Position numbers and translations under genes: made by a program
Notes under the pieces: generated by a model
Seen by the model: only the letters and a program-made list of their open reading frames with translations
Databases searched by the model: none
Told to the model about the DNA's origin: nothing
Part shown: in pieces, positions 1 through 8,823 of the stretch
How the letters are laid out: each line of letters begins with the position of its first letter
Numbering within the stretch: the first letter of the stretch is position 1
Assembly (NCBI RefSeq): GCF_051900415.1
Contig: NZ_JBHZGL010000006.1
Span: forward strand, 124,001 to 188,000
DNA: 64,000 bases
From: Frateuria_A sp051900415
GTDB lineage: Bacteria > Pseudomonadota > Gammaproteobacteria > Xanthomonadales > Rhodanobacteraceae
Direction: 5' to 3'

Positions 1-468
1 ATGGGCCGGTGGTACGTGATCGCCGCGATTCCCACCCGCCCCGAGCGGAACAGCTACAACGCGGTGGAGCTCTACCGGCTCACGCCCGACGGGGAGATCT
101 GTACCCGTTACGTGCATCGCAAGGGCGGTTTCAAGGCGCCGATCGACACCATCGGCTCATATGCCACGGTGGACGCCGATGCCAGCCAGGCCCGCTGGCA
201 CGTCCACTTCGCCTGGTTCTTCAAGACCCAGTACCTGGTCGCCTGGCTCGCGCCGGACTACGGCCAGGTCATCGTCGCCCGCGACAAGCGCGATTACCTC
301 TGGTACATGGCGCGCACGCCGCAGGTGCCGGCGAGCGACTACCAGGCGATGCTGGCTCGGGTGGCCACGATGGGCTACGACCCCAAACGGGTGGTCAAGG
401 TGCCGCAGCAGTGGCCCGATCGTGGCATGGAGCAGGCGGTCGACAGCGCCATCGCCGACTGTCAGTAA
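1..468 (+). CDS. blc: Lipocalin (Blc-like), 5' end cut by window edge
   Basis: This is a lipocalin, a small beta-barrel that binds lipids; bacterial Blc types are usually outer-membrane lipoproteins. The visible part opens with the first lipocalin signature, Gly-x-Trp-Tyr (GRWYVIAAIP), followed by an NSYNAVELYRL strand as in Blc proteins. The closing YLWYMARTPQ strand and a C-terminal helix are present. The ATG at base 1 is probably internal, because in family members the GxWY motif follows a signal peptide and a short segment that would lie off the window. A lipocalin beside a ChrR/ECF sigma pair is informative, since blc-like genes recur in ECF11 (singlet-oxygen) regulons. That link is an inference from family knowledge. 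It converges on the anti-sigma gene at 586. Confidence 0.8.
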   Translation: MGRWYVIAAIPTRPERNSYNAVELYRLTPDGEICTRYVHRKGGFKAPIDTIGSYATVDADASQARWHVHFAWFFKTQYLVAWLAPDYGQVIVARDKRDYLWYMARTPQVPASDYQAMLARVATMGYDPKRVVKVPQQWPDRGMEQAVDSAIADCQ

Positions 469-517
469 CGCAGCAGGCGACTGACTGCGAGCGGGCCTTC
501 GCGCGGTGAAACGCCTT

Positions 518-581
518 GCGCCGCGAACCATTCGCGGCGCGCACGAGCACCATCACTTGATGACACGCCCGCAGGCGTGTC
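518..581. terminator. Two hairpins between convergent genes
   Basis: Two perfect inverted repeats sit between the lipocalin stop and the end of the anti-sigma gene. The first has 10-base arms at 518-527 and 531-540 with a 3-base loop. The second has 8-base arms at 562-569 and 574-581 with a 4-base loop. Neither is followed by a clear T run on either strand, so intrinsic terminator function is plausible from position but not shown. Confidence 0.35.
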
Positions 582-585
582 TGGC

Positions 586-1254
586 TTACAGTCCGAACAG
601 CGGTTGCAGGGTGCGCGCGAACCAGCCGTCAAAGCGCAGCGTGCCGTCCAGCGCAGCCACGCAGATGCACGCGCCGCCAGGCGCAGTCACCGGCTGGTGT
701 TCGATCTCGTCGTCCAGGTCCGCCATGTCGCCAGGCGCGAAGTGCCCCAGCTGGTCGTTATAGGCGCCCTGCAGAATCTGCGTCAGCTCGCTGCCGTTGT
801 GGCCATGCACCGGCATGCTCCTGCCCGGGCCGATGCGCAGCATGAACAGGTTGCCCTCGTCGACCCGGGCGCGGATCAGATGGACGCCCGGCGCCAGCCA
901 GCGCCAGCGCAGCCCGCTCAGCGACGGCCCGAAGTACGGATGGAGCGGCGCCGGCAGTGCGTCGGGATCGTCCGCCAGACTAGCCGGCGGCAGCAGCGAC
1001 GCCCCCGCGGGCGCGGGCGTGTCGTCGAGCCGGGCGAGCATGGCCTGCCGGGCCTGTTCCGGCGAAGGCCGGTCCTGCTGCATCTCGATCAGTCCGCCGC
1101 CGATGCGTTCGGCCAGGCGCAACCGCTGGCGGCATTCGGCGCACACGCTCAGGTGCGCCGCGGCGACCACCGATAATGCGGTGGGCAGTGCACCGGCGGC
1201 GTAGCTGAGCAGCGTCGCTTCACCCAGGTGATGGCGTGGCTTCATCGGTCTCAT
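586..1254 (-). CDS. chrR: ChrR-type zinc anti-sigma factor (copy 1)
   Basis: A cupin-containing anti-sigma factor of the ChrR family, 222 aa. The N-terminal anti-sigma domain carries the zinc ligands H9, H34, C38 and C41. The C-terminal cupin carries H150, H152, E156 and H186. All spacings match the ligands described for Rhodobacter sphaeroides ChrR (H6/H31/C35/C38 and H141/H143/E147/H177). In that family the protein holds the ECF sigma inactive until singlet oxygen or organic peroxide appears. The start at 1254 gives an ATGA overlap with the sigma gene. A second ATG at 1245 would give exactly the Rhodobacter numbering for the first four ligands, so either start is possible. A close paralogue lies at 8167-8823. 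Confidence 0.9.
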   Translation of the reverse strand: MRPMKPRHHLGEATLLSYAAGALPTALSVVAAAHLSVCAECRQRLRLAERIGGGLIEMQQDRPSPEQARQAMLARLDDTPAPAGASLLPPASLADDPDALPAPLHPYFGPSLSGLRWRWLAPGVHLIRARVDEGNLFMLRIGPGRSMPVHGHNGSELTQILQGAYNDQLGHFAPGDMADLDDEIEHQPVTAPGGACICVAALDGTLRFDGWFARTLQPLFGL

Positions 1255-1883
1255 CGGAGGTCGTTCTGCAGCTTGAGGAAGGCGCGGCGCAAATGGGACT
1301 TCACAGTACCCAGCGGCATGTCCAGCTCAGTCGCGATGTCCTGGTGGCTTTTCGCTTCGAAGTAGGACATGCGGATCAGTCTTGCCTGCACCGCGGGCAA
1401 CTGCTCGATGGCGCGGCGCATGTTCGCTTCTTCGGTCAGCGCCTCCGTCCCGGCCGATTCGGTCACACCCAGCGGGCCATCCAGTTGGCCTATCTCCTCG
1501 ATGTATTCCTGCGTGTGGCTCCACGAGGGCTCCTTGCGGGTGCGGTCGATATACAGGTTGCGGGCGATCCGGAACAGCCAGGTACTGAGGCTGCTTCGTG
1601 CCGGGTCGTATTGGCCGGCCCGCTGCCAGACCCGCAGCAACGCCTCCTGTGCGAGTTCCTCGGCCAGCCCGTGGTCGCCGCCAAGGCCTTGCAGATAACG
1701 CCGGACCCTTGGCCAGAAGTAGTCGTAGATGCGCAGGAAGCTGTCGCGATCGCGGCGGCGCGCGACCGCCTCCACCAGCACGGCCCAGTCGTGTCGTGTT
1801 GTGGTGGTGGATCGGTACAAGGTTCTCGCAACCTCGAAAGGCGCCACCATCGTGGTGGGTGGGTCCAGGTCCATCATAGCCAT
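1251..1883 (-). CDS. ECF sigma factor, RpoE/ECF11-like (copy 1)
   Basis: An extracytoplasmic-function sigma-70 factor. Region 2 runs from about RDSFLRIYDYFWPRVRRYL through RTRKEPSW, and region 4 holds the helix-turn-helix SHQDIATELDMPLGTVKSHL. It is encoded immediately before its ChrR-type anti-sigma with a 4-base stop/start overlap, the classic ECF11 layout for singlet-oxygen responses. The reading frame is open back to 2012. The clustered ATGs at 1883 and 1874 give about 207-210 aa, closest to the family length, and 1883 was chosen provisionally. No TGATCC-type ECF11 promoter was found upstream by eye. The copy at 8820-9365 is clearly paralogous over the whole region 2 to region 4 span. Confidence 0.88.
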   Translation of the reverse strand: MAMMDLDPPTTMVAPFEVARTLYRSTTTTRHDWAVLVEAVARRRDRDSFLRIYDYFWPRVRRYLQGLGGDHGLAEELAQEALLRVWQRAGQYDPARSSLSTWLFRIARNLYIDRTRKEPSWSHTQEYIEEIGQLDGPLGVTESAGTEALTEEANMRRAIEQLPAVQARLIRMSYFEAKSHQDIATELDMPLGTVKSHLRRAFLKLQNDLR

Positions 1884-2155
1884 GGCCGCCAAGGGTGTCG
1901 GACAGCTATACGCGGCTCCCGGGCGATCGGATGCAGCCGCCGAGCAAGCTCGGCGATCCGGCCCCAGCGAGGATGTAAAGACGGCGCAACTCGTCGTCCC
2001 GGACCTGTTCACCGGCTTGCCACCCGTGGTCTGTCATCGTTGCCGCCTTCCCGATGGCCGCCACCCCCGCTGGCCGGTCGGGAACCGGCGCGCTGCCGCG
2101 CGTCGCCCCCAGAGCGCGCGGCGCGCGCCCCAACCCCACCCAAAGGAGAAAGGCT

Positions 2156-3029
2156 ATGCGCACCATGCCTCGCATGCTGCTTGCCGTCGGCCTGATGCTG
2201 TTCGCCAGCATCGCCATGGCGCAGGTCCCCACCGGCGACGGAACCCTGGATCGGCCCGACGGCGCGAAGATCCACTACCAGGTGTCCGGACACGGGCAGC
2301 CAATGTTGCTGATCCACGGCTACCCGCTGTCGGGCGAGCTGTTCGAAAAGAACCGCGACGCACTGGACGACCACTACACCGTGATCACGCTGGACCAGCG
2401 CGGTTACGGGCAGAGCAAGGCTCCGGACGCCAATGCCACGATCCAGACCCAAGGATGCCCTGGCGCTGCTGGACAAGCTGCAGGTGGACAAGGCGATCAT
2501 CGGCGGCATGTCGATGGGCGGCCCGATCGCCCTGGAGATGTACCGCGAGGCGCCGCAGCGCTTTGCCGGCCTGATGCTGATCGACACCACCGCGAAACCG
2601 GCCAGTCCGCCTGAGGCCGGCCTGTGGAATGGCATGGTCACGCTGATCCAGACCAAGGGCGTCGAAGCCCTGCCGATGGCCCTGACCAAGGACATGCTCA
2701 CCGGCCAGACGCGCATGAATGACATGGCGCTGGTGCAGACCCTTAAGGGCATCGTGCTCAAGGCCTCGAAGAACGGCGCGCTTGCCGGCGCGAAGGCGCT
2801 GGCCAACCGTCCCGACTCGCAACCGACGCTGGCCACCATCAAGGTACCCACGCTGATCATCGTCGGCGTCGAGGACACGATTTATCCGATGGACATGGCT
2901 AAGGCCATGCAGAAGGCCATCCCCAACGCCAAGCTGGCGATGATCCCGGGCGCGGCACACGCCGCCGTGATCGAGAAGCCGGACCAGGTCAACCAGGCCA
3001 TCCTGGGCTGGGCGCAGCAGGTGCGGTGA
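2156..3029 (+). pseudogene. Exported alpha/beta hydrolase split by a frameshift
   Basis: The first part (from the ATG at 2156, after AAAGGAGA at 2143) encodes a signal peptide ending in FASIAMAQ, then the hydrolase oxyanion region LLIHGYPLSG and LDQRGYGQSKAP. The second part, in the next frame from about base 2451, encodes the nucleophile elbow GGMSMGGP, the late Asp region (LIIVGVEDTIYP) and the catalytic His (PGAAHAA), and stops at 3029. The frames join at ATCCAGACCCAAGGAT. Relatives usually have a T-Y-A motif before the DALALLD helix, so loss of five bases (tacgc-like) after ACC would explain the shift exactly. Without the shift this would be an intact periplasmic hydrolase of about 290 aa. 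A sequencing error cannot be excluded. Confidence 0.75.
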
Positions 3030-3145
3030 TGATGCCGGAGCGGAGGCACGGCCTGGCCGCGCCTCGCTTCCTCTGCCGAGGAAGCCGCGGGCCGATGTGC
3101 GTAATAAGCTTGCCCGGATTGGCCTCGATCGTCGCGAGCGGAGAG

Positions 3146-5236
3146 CTAAAACCGGTAGCGCAGGCTCAAGCGCAACGATCGCGGTTCAAAGATGTGGAAA
3201 TGCACATCCTCCACGCCCTGCGGCGCTTCGCCCTGCAGGCGCGAGGCGAACCAGTAGTCGATGTCATGATCATGGCTGTCCAGCGCGTTGAGCAGGTCAA
3301 GGTAAGCGCCCCAACGGCCCCATTTGCGCCCGACGCGAAGATTGAGCAGGGTCGAACCGTGCGAACGCACGCTGCCGTCCTCCACCAGCGGGTAGGGTCC
3401 GAAATGCCGAAGCCGCGCACTCGCCAGCCAACCGCCGGCGGAGCGCGCGACCACATCGGCGCTGATCACCAGCGGGATCGCTCCCGGTATGTGTGGCCCG
3501 GCGGGGTCCGGGTCGGTGAAGCGGGCCCGACTCCAGGAGGCCTCCAGGTCGGCGCTCAAGTGCTCGGTGGGAAACCAGTTGAGAGCCAGCTCGATGCCAT
3601 GCCGGCGAGCCGGCCGGCTGGGCTCGGTGGTGCCGCCATCGCCGGTGAACAGCAGCTCCGAATCGGGCGATAGTGCCCATACCGCCAGCGTGGCGTTGAA
3701 TCGCTGGCCGAGGAACGCCCGGCTGCCCAGCTCCGCGCCGCGCGAACCGACCAGGGGCGTCACCCGGGATGCAGGCTCACCGGTATTGGGATCGACCGCG
3801 ATTGTGGTGCCACGCGCGTCGTTCGAGTGGAAACCCGTGCCCCAGCTCGCGTACAACTCCAGCGGTTTCCACGGTCGGTAGACCAGACTCGCCTTGTAAG
3901 ACGCGATGCCTGCCGCCGCGTGACCGCTGTTGGCCGGCAACGAACTGTCGACCCGGAAACGGTAGCCGTCATAGCGTGCACCCAGATAGACGCGCAACCG
4001 GTCGTCGAAGCGGAACTCGTTGGCGGCATAGACGCCCAGGCTTCCCTCGCCCACCGTATCGTCACGCACCGTGCCGAGCACTTGACGTCGTTGCGTGTGG
4101 AACAGCCCCACCTCGTCAATGTCGTCGTAACGGCCTTGCGCGCCGATGCGCCAATGATCGCGCCCGCGTTGCCACTGCTGGGACAGGTCGAAGCCATAGA
4201 TCTGGCGCCGGTCGACCTGCTCGAACTGGTCGCCATGGACCGGATCGTCTAGCAGGTAGGTGAAGTCCGACCACAGCCGCAGGCGGTAGTCGACCGCATA
4301 CGCGCTCGCGGCGAAATCACCGCCCCATGCCATGCCCTTCCACCCGGCCGAAAGGCTGGCGCGGCTGGTGTTGCCACCGTCGCCGGGGTCGATCTGGCCG
4401 AAAGCGTCGATCAGCCCGGCCGAGACCGCGCGCTGGGGAATCTGGTCCGGTGAGTTCCAGCGGTTGCGATAGCCCATCAGGGTCACCTGACCCTGCCCGC
4501 TCCCCACCGGCCCGCTCGCGCGCAGCAGCAGGCTGAGCTTGCGCACGTCCTCGCTCAGGCCTGTCCATGGGCCGTCATAGCGCTGCGCTTCCAGCGCGTA
4601 GAGCAGGTGACCAGCGCCGACCCGCTTGGAATCCAGCAGCAGCCCGCGCGCATAGCCGTAGCTCCCGCCCGCCAGTTCGGCCGTCCCCCGCGGCACGCGA
4701 TCGAGCAGCGTGAAGCGCGCCGTGCCCGCCGAGGAAAAGTCGCCCACGTCGGCGTAGTAGTTGCCCTTGCGATACGCCAGCGACTGGACCGTTTCGGGGA
4801 TGAGGAAGTTGAGGTCCGTGTAACCCTGGCCATGCGCATGGGTGCGCAGGTTCACCGGCATGCCATCGACGAAGGTGGCGAAATCGGTGCCGTGATCGAG
4901 ATTGAAACCGCGCAGAAAATACTGATTGGCCTTGCCGCTGCCCGAGTGCTGCGTGACCACCAGCCCGGGCACGAACTCGAGCAGGTCGCCGGTACGACCG
5001 CTGGGCCGCCCCATAATTTCGTCCCGCCCCACGGAACCCTCGGAGGCAGAGATCGTCTCGCCGACCAAATTCTCCCGACGACCGAGGACGATCACGGTGC
5101 CCAGCGTGGGCGTGTTCGTAGCCTCAGCTGACTTGGCTTCCGGCGCTTGCGACGTTGCCGGGAGGGGGCCTGCATCCTGGGCGCTTCCGTATAGGGGCGC
5201 CAGGGCCAGGGTGGCTCCCAGCAGGAGAAATCTCAT
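3146..5236 (-). CDS. TonB-dependent outer-membrane receptor
   Basis: A 696-aa TonB-dependent receptor. It starts at the ATG at 5236, preceded by AAAGGAA; the frame is open further upstream but without a signal sequence. Features in order are a signal peptide (MRFLLLGATLALAPLYGSAQ), a TonB-box-like TLGTVIVLG, a plug domain (GDLLEFVPGLVVTQHSGSG; YFLRGFNLDHGTDFATFVDG), and a 22-strand-type barrel ending in the outer-membrane signature LRLSLRYRF with a terminal Phe. A His-containing plug segment, NLRTHAHGQGYTDLNFL, is conspicuous. The substrate cannot be read from the sequence. It is divergent from the fdhA-like gene and convergent with the broken hydrolase. Confidence 0.9.
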   Translation of the reverse strand: MRFLLLGATLALAPLYGSAQDAGPLPATSQAPEAKSAEATNTPTLGTVIVLGRRENLVGETISASEGSVGRDEIMGRPSGRTGDLLEFVPGLVVTQHSGSGKANQYFLRGFNLDHGTDFATFVDGMPVNLRTHAHGQGYTDLNFLIPETVQSLAYRKGNYYADVGDFSSAGTARFTLLDRVPRGTAELAGGSYGYARGLLLDSKRVGAGHLLYALEAQRYDGPWTGLSEDVRKLSLLLRASGPVGSGQGQVTLMGYRNRWNSPDQIPQRAVSAGLIDAFGQIDPGDGGNTSRASLSAGWKGMAWGGDFAASAYAVDYRLRLWSDFTYLLDDPVHGDQFEQVDRRQIYGFDLSQQWQRGRDHWRIGAQGRYDDIDEVGLFHTQRRQVLGTVRDDTVGEGSLGVYAANEFRFDDRLRVYLGARYDGYRFRVDSSLPANSGHAAAGIASYKASLVYRPWKPLELYASWGTGFHSNDARGTTIAVDPNTGEPASRVTPLVGSRGAELGSRAFLGQRFNATLAVWALSPDSELLFTGDGGTTEPSRPARRHGIELALNWFPTEHLSADLEASWSRARFTDPDPAGPHIPGAIPLVISADVVARSAGGWLASARLRHFGPYPLVEDGSVRSHGSTLLNLRVGRKWGRWGAYLDLLNALDSHDHDIDYWFASRLQGEAPQGVEDVHFHIFEPRSLRLSLRYRF

Positions 5237-5592
5237 GGCCGTTCCTTTGGACAGCGCTTTATCGGTGCATCGCAATCCAGTACGAGTGAAATCCGGATCC
5301 GGATGTCGCCGATGGAGCGAGGCCGTCGGCCTTAACCGATTGCGACACAACCGGCGACGGTCAATAACGTGCACTGCCAATGCCGGTCACGGCGTTACCA
5401 GACGGCAGCGTATGTCTTCCTCGCATTGGAGGTTGTGCCACGGACGAGTCGGCTCACCTACCGGGCACGCCGTATTGCCATGCCCCGTACAGTTCGGGCG
5501 CTAGCGTGCGGCATCCCACCTCCGTGCGATGCAACTGCCACTCTGCTTCCCAGGATGGACCGAGCACGCACTGCCGCCTGCAGGAGAACATC
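5237..5592. other. Divergent intergenic region, TonB receptor / fdhA
   Basis: This 356-base region between two divergent start codons must contain both promoters. The ribosome sites AAAGGAA (minus strand, just above 5236) and AGGAGAA (5582-5588) are visible. No convincing operator palindrome, riboswitch or additional gene was recognised. Open frames that cross it are extensions of the neighbouring genes. Confidence 0.6.
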
Positions 5593-6735
5593 ATGAAGGC
5601 AGTGGTCTACAACGGCCCGCGCGACGTCGGCGTGGTCGACGTCCCTGACGCCAAAATCGAAAAGCCTACCGATGTGTTGGTGCGCATCACCAGCACGAAC
5701 ATCTGCGGCTCGGACCTGCACATGTACGACGGCCGCACGGATCTGAAGCCAGGCAAGGTACTCGGTCACGAAAACCAGGGGGAGGTGATCGAGATAGGCA
5801 ACGCAGTCGAGCGCGTCAAGGTGGGTGATCGCGTGTGCCTGCCCTTCAACGTCTCCTGCGGCTATTGCGAGAACTGCGAGCGCGGGTTGACTGCCGCCTG
5901 CCTGACCATGAACCCCGGCAAGGCGGGGGCCGGCTACGGCTACGCCGACATGGGCCCGTATGCGGGCGGACAAGCCGAGCTGTTGCGCGTGCCCTATGGC
6001 GACTTCAATTGCCTCGTGTTGCCGCCCGACGCGCAGGAGAAGGAAAACGACTACGTGATGCTGGCCGACATCTTTCCCACCGGCTACCACGCCACCGAAC
6101 TGGCCGGTGTCATGCCCGGTGACACGGTAGTGGTCTACGGGGCAGGCCCGGTGGGCCTGCTTGCCGCGTATTCGGCGCTGATCAAGGGCGCGAGCAAGGT
6201 CATGGTTGTCGACACGCACAAGGACCGCCTTGCGCTGGCCGAGCAGATCGGCGCCATTCCCATCGACGACACCGAAGGCGGGGGCGTCGAACGGGTGCTG
6301 GAGTTGACCCAGGGCAAGGGCGCGGACCGCGGATGCGAGTGCGTCGGTTACCAGTGTTTCAACTGCGCCGGCCACGAAGTGCCCAATTTGACCATGAACA
6401 ACCTGGTCAAGGCGGTGCGGGCGACCGGTTCGATCGGCGCGGTGGGCGTGTTCATGCCCAAGGATCCTGGCGCTGCCACCGAGTTGGCCAAGCACGGCCA
6501 AATTGCCTTCGACTATGGGCAGTTCTGGACCAAAGGCCTGCGCCTTGGCACTGGCCAGACCAGCGTCAAGCGGTACAACCGGCACCTGTGCAAGCTGATC
6601 GAGACTGGCCGGGCCAAACCTTCGTTTATCGTCTCCCACGAGCTGCCGCTGGCGAAGGCGCCGGAAGGCTACAGGCACTTCGACGCACGCGAGAAGGGCT
6701 GGACCAAGATCGTGCTGAAGCCCGGGATGGCCTGA
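5593..6735 (+). CDS. fdhA: Zinc-dependent dehydrogenase, glutathione-independent formaldehyde dehydrogenase type
   Basis: A 380-aa medium-chain zinc alcohol dehydrogenase that most resembles the NAD-dependent, glutathione-independent formaldehyde dehydrogenases (FdhA). The catalytic zinc region is ICGSDLHMYDGR (C38) with GHE at 58-60. The structural zinc cysteines are C89, C92, C95 and C103, and the Rossmann motif is GAGPVGLLAA. Characteristic of this subgroup are the long insert after ALIKGASKVMVVDTHKDRL and the sequence GCECVGYQCFNCAGHE. The start at 5593 follows CAGGAGAACATC. The expected role is formaldehyde or small-alcohol oxidation; related annotations also include threonine-dehydrogenase-like enzymes, so the substrate is inferred. 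Confidence 0.85.
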   Translation: MKAVVYNGPRDVGVVDVPDAKIEKPTDVLVRITSTNICGSDLHMYDGRTDLKPGKVLGHENQGEVIEIGNAVERVKVGDRVCLPFNVSCGYCENCERGLTAACLTMNPGKAGAGYGYADMGPYAGGQAELLRVPYGDFNCLVLPPDAQEKENDYVMLADIFPTGYHATELAGVMPGDTVVVYGAGPVGLLAAYSALIKGASKVMVVDTHKDRLALAEQIGAIPIDDTEGGGVERVLELTQGKGADRGCECVGYQCFNCAGHEVPNLTMNNLVKAVRATGSIGAVGVFMPKDPGAATELAKHGQIAFDYGQFWTKGLRLGTGQTSVKRYNRHLCKLIETGRAKPSFIVSHELPLAKAPEGYRHFDAREKGWTKIVLKPGMA

Positions 6736-6894
6736 CATCGAACGCAAGAGCGACTTTACTTGTGGGTATTCGCGCTCGCCTCCGGCCGAATGCGGGTTGC
6801 CGGGCGAGCCAGACCAACACCGCCTTGCGCAAAAGCGATGAGTGCTTCAGGCCTTGATGATGGCCGGCACTCTGTGTCTCGCCGCTACGTACCC

Positions 6895-7878
6895 TCACGC
6901 ACCGGCGTCGACGGCGAACGGCAGTCGTACGGCGACCCGGCATCCTTTCTCCATGGCGTGGCGCTCGACGGCGCCGCCCATCTGCGACGCAAGCAGGCGC
7001 ACCAGCCGCGTACCAAGGCCCGAACTCACCTCGACCGGACACCCAACGCCATCGTCCTCGACGCTTAGCTCCAGGTAGTCTTGGCGCCTTTGCAGACCCA
7101 CCTGGACCGTGCCGCCGCCGTTGTCCGGGTAGGCGTACTTGAAAGCATTGGTGACCAGCTCGTTGACGATCAGGCCGATGGACACCGCTTCGGAGGCACG
7201 CACGTCAAGCGCGTCGGCCTGGACCCGCACGGCGATCGGACGGACGTCGCGCAGGAGTTCTCCCAGTCCCTGGCACAACGCTTCGAGGTAGTCGGCGATC
7301 GCGACCCGGCCCTGCTCACCACCACCGCGCAACCGCTCGTGCGCTTTGGCGATTACGTCGATGCGAGTGATCGCCGAGTCGAGTGCCGCGCGCGCTTCTT
7401 TCTCCTTGAGGCCCTTGGCTTGGAGCATCAGCACCGAGATGACCATCATCAGGTCGTTCTTGGTGCGGTGGCTGAGCTCCTCGCGCAAAAGGTTCTGGTG
7501 ACGCTCCGCCTCGTGCAGTTTCTCGGCGGTACGACGCAGCGCTTCGGTAAGTGCGGACACTCCAAAACCGATCAACACGTACAAAGACCATGGCACTGCC
7601 GCCGCCCAACCGATCGCAAGGCTGCCGATAGGTGCCATGAAGAAGTACGCGGCCAACAGCGCACTGACGATGGTGGCGAAGAAGCCGGTACCGTGGTCGA
7701 AGAGCAGCGCGGAAAGGAAGATCGCCGGGATGAAGAGCAGCATGGGATAGGCCTCCAGCGTGTCGGCCATCGCCATTCGAAGCATGAATGCGATCAGTAC
7801 TATCGCCAGGCTGGCGGTATAGCGCAGGAGTACGCCATAGCGGTTCTTCGGGATCAGGGCGGCGATCAGGTTTTCCAT
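6895..7878 (-). CDS. Membrane sensor histidine kinase, DUF4118 + HisKA_2/HWE type (copy 1)
   Basis: A 327-aa sensor kinase. The N-terminus contains several hydrophobic segments of the DUF4118/KdpD-like membrane module (about residues 15-115). It is followed by the HisKA_2 phosphoacceptor ELSHRTKNDLMMV and an HATPase with IVNELVTNAFKYA, VEDDGVG and GLGTRLV. The start at 7878 (MENLI) was chosen because the paralogue at 59300-60301 also begins MENLI. No response regulator is adjacent. It lies downstream of the second sigma/ChrR pair on the same strand, separated by about 290 bases. HWE kinases elsewhere act in general stress and light signalling; that role is only suggested here. Confidence 0.85.
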   Translation of the reverse strand: MENLIAALIPKNRYGVLLRYTASLAIVLIAFMLRMAMADTLEAYPMLLFIPAIFLSALLFDHGTGFFATIVSALLAAYFFMAPIGSLAIGWAAAVPWSLYVLIGFGVSALTEALRRTAEKLHEAERHQNLLREELSHRTKNDLMMVISVLMLQAKGLKEKEARAALDSAITRIDVIAKAHERLRGGGEQGRVAIADYLEALCQGLGELLRDVRPIAVRVQADALDVRASEAVSIGLIVNELVTNAFKYAYPDNGGGTVQVGLQRRQDYLELSVEDDGVGCPVEVSSGLGTRLVRLLASQMGGAVERHAMEKGCRVAVRLPFAVDAGA

Positions 7879-8166
7879 GATCAAGGCGCTTTGGAAAAAA
7901 CCAGTGTCCCGCGCCATGGTGGATCGCCAGGTGAACCATCGCGCCTGGCGGCAGTTGGACAAACAAGGCCCTGTGCGCCGGCTCAGTGATCTTCCGGCCC
8001 TACCCGTTGGTGCCCGGGCCGCTCCGGTGGCATGGTCGATGACCAGCCATCTTCCGCTCCGGGTACAGCCACCCTCCGGACGCTGCAGCGCTTATGAGCG
8101 CGACTCACGCGGGTCGGTTCCCCGCCTGGCGGAAACGTTGTCGTCGAAGGCCCGCAAACGAACCCG

Positions 8167-8823
8167 TCAGATCCCGAGCAGCCGCTGCAGCGCTCGTGCG
8201 AACCAGCTTTCGTAGCGCAGGCCACCTATCAGTCCGCCGACACAGATGCACGGCACGCCCGCCGCCGATACCGGCTTGTGACGTTCCTCGCTACCCAATT
8301 CAGCCAGGTCACCGTGCCTGAAGTGGCCGAACTCGTCGTCGTAGGCACCCTGCAAGACGCAGGTGAGTTCGTCACCGTGGTGGCCGTGCCTCGGCAGGCC
8401 CTTGCCGGGAGCGATGCGGATCAGCAGCAGCGTGCCCCGGTCGACCCTTGCGCGGATGTAGTGCATGCCGGGCGCCATCCAGCGCCAGCGCAACGCGTCG
8501 AACGCGCGGCCGAAGTATGGATGCAGTGGAACCGGCAGGGCATGTGGATCATCGATCGGCAGTGCTTCGTGCGCATCCGCGGCATGGGTCCGGAGCGGCT
8601 CGTCCAGGCGCGCGAGCATCGCCTCGCGCGCACCGGCCGGGGACGGCGCGCCCGTCTGCAAGGCCATCAGGCCGCCGCCGATACGTTCGGCCAGGCGCAA
8701 CTGCCGGCGGCACGAGGCGCACAGGCTCAGGTGCGTCGCGGCCACGATCGCGAGTGCGACCGGCAGCGCTCCCGCTGCATAACTCAACAGCGTGGCTTCG
8801 CCCAGATGGTGCCGAGGGGTCAT
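8167..8823 (-). CDS. chrR: ChrR-type zinc anti-sigma factor (copy 2)
   Basis: A second ChrR-family anti-sigma factor, 218 aa. With the start at 8823 the anti-sigma zinc ligands are H6, H31, C35 and C38, the same numbers as in Rhodobacter ChrR. The cupin ligands are H146, H148, E152 and H182, with spacing identical to copy 1. This start also gives an ATGA overlap with the preceding sigma gene, so it is preferred over the upstream ATG at 8832. The two copies share the N-terminal LGEATLLSYAAGALP block and the LHPYFG and RWRW segments, but differ in the linker and in much of the cupin surface, as expected for an old duplication. Confidence 0.9.
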   Translation of the reverse strand: MTPRHHLGEATLLSYAAGALPVALAIVAATHLSLCASCRRQLRLAERIGGGLMALQTGAPSPAGAREAMLARLDEPLRTHAADAHEALPIDDPHALPVPLHPYFGRAFDALRWRWMAPGMHYIRARVDRGTLLLIRIAPGKGLPRHGHHGDELTCVLQGAYDDEFGHFRHGDLAELGSEERHKPVSAAGVPCICVGGLIGGLRYESWFARALQRLLGI

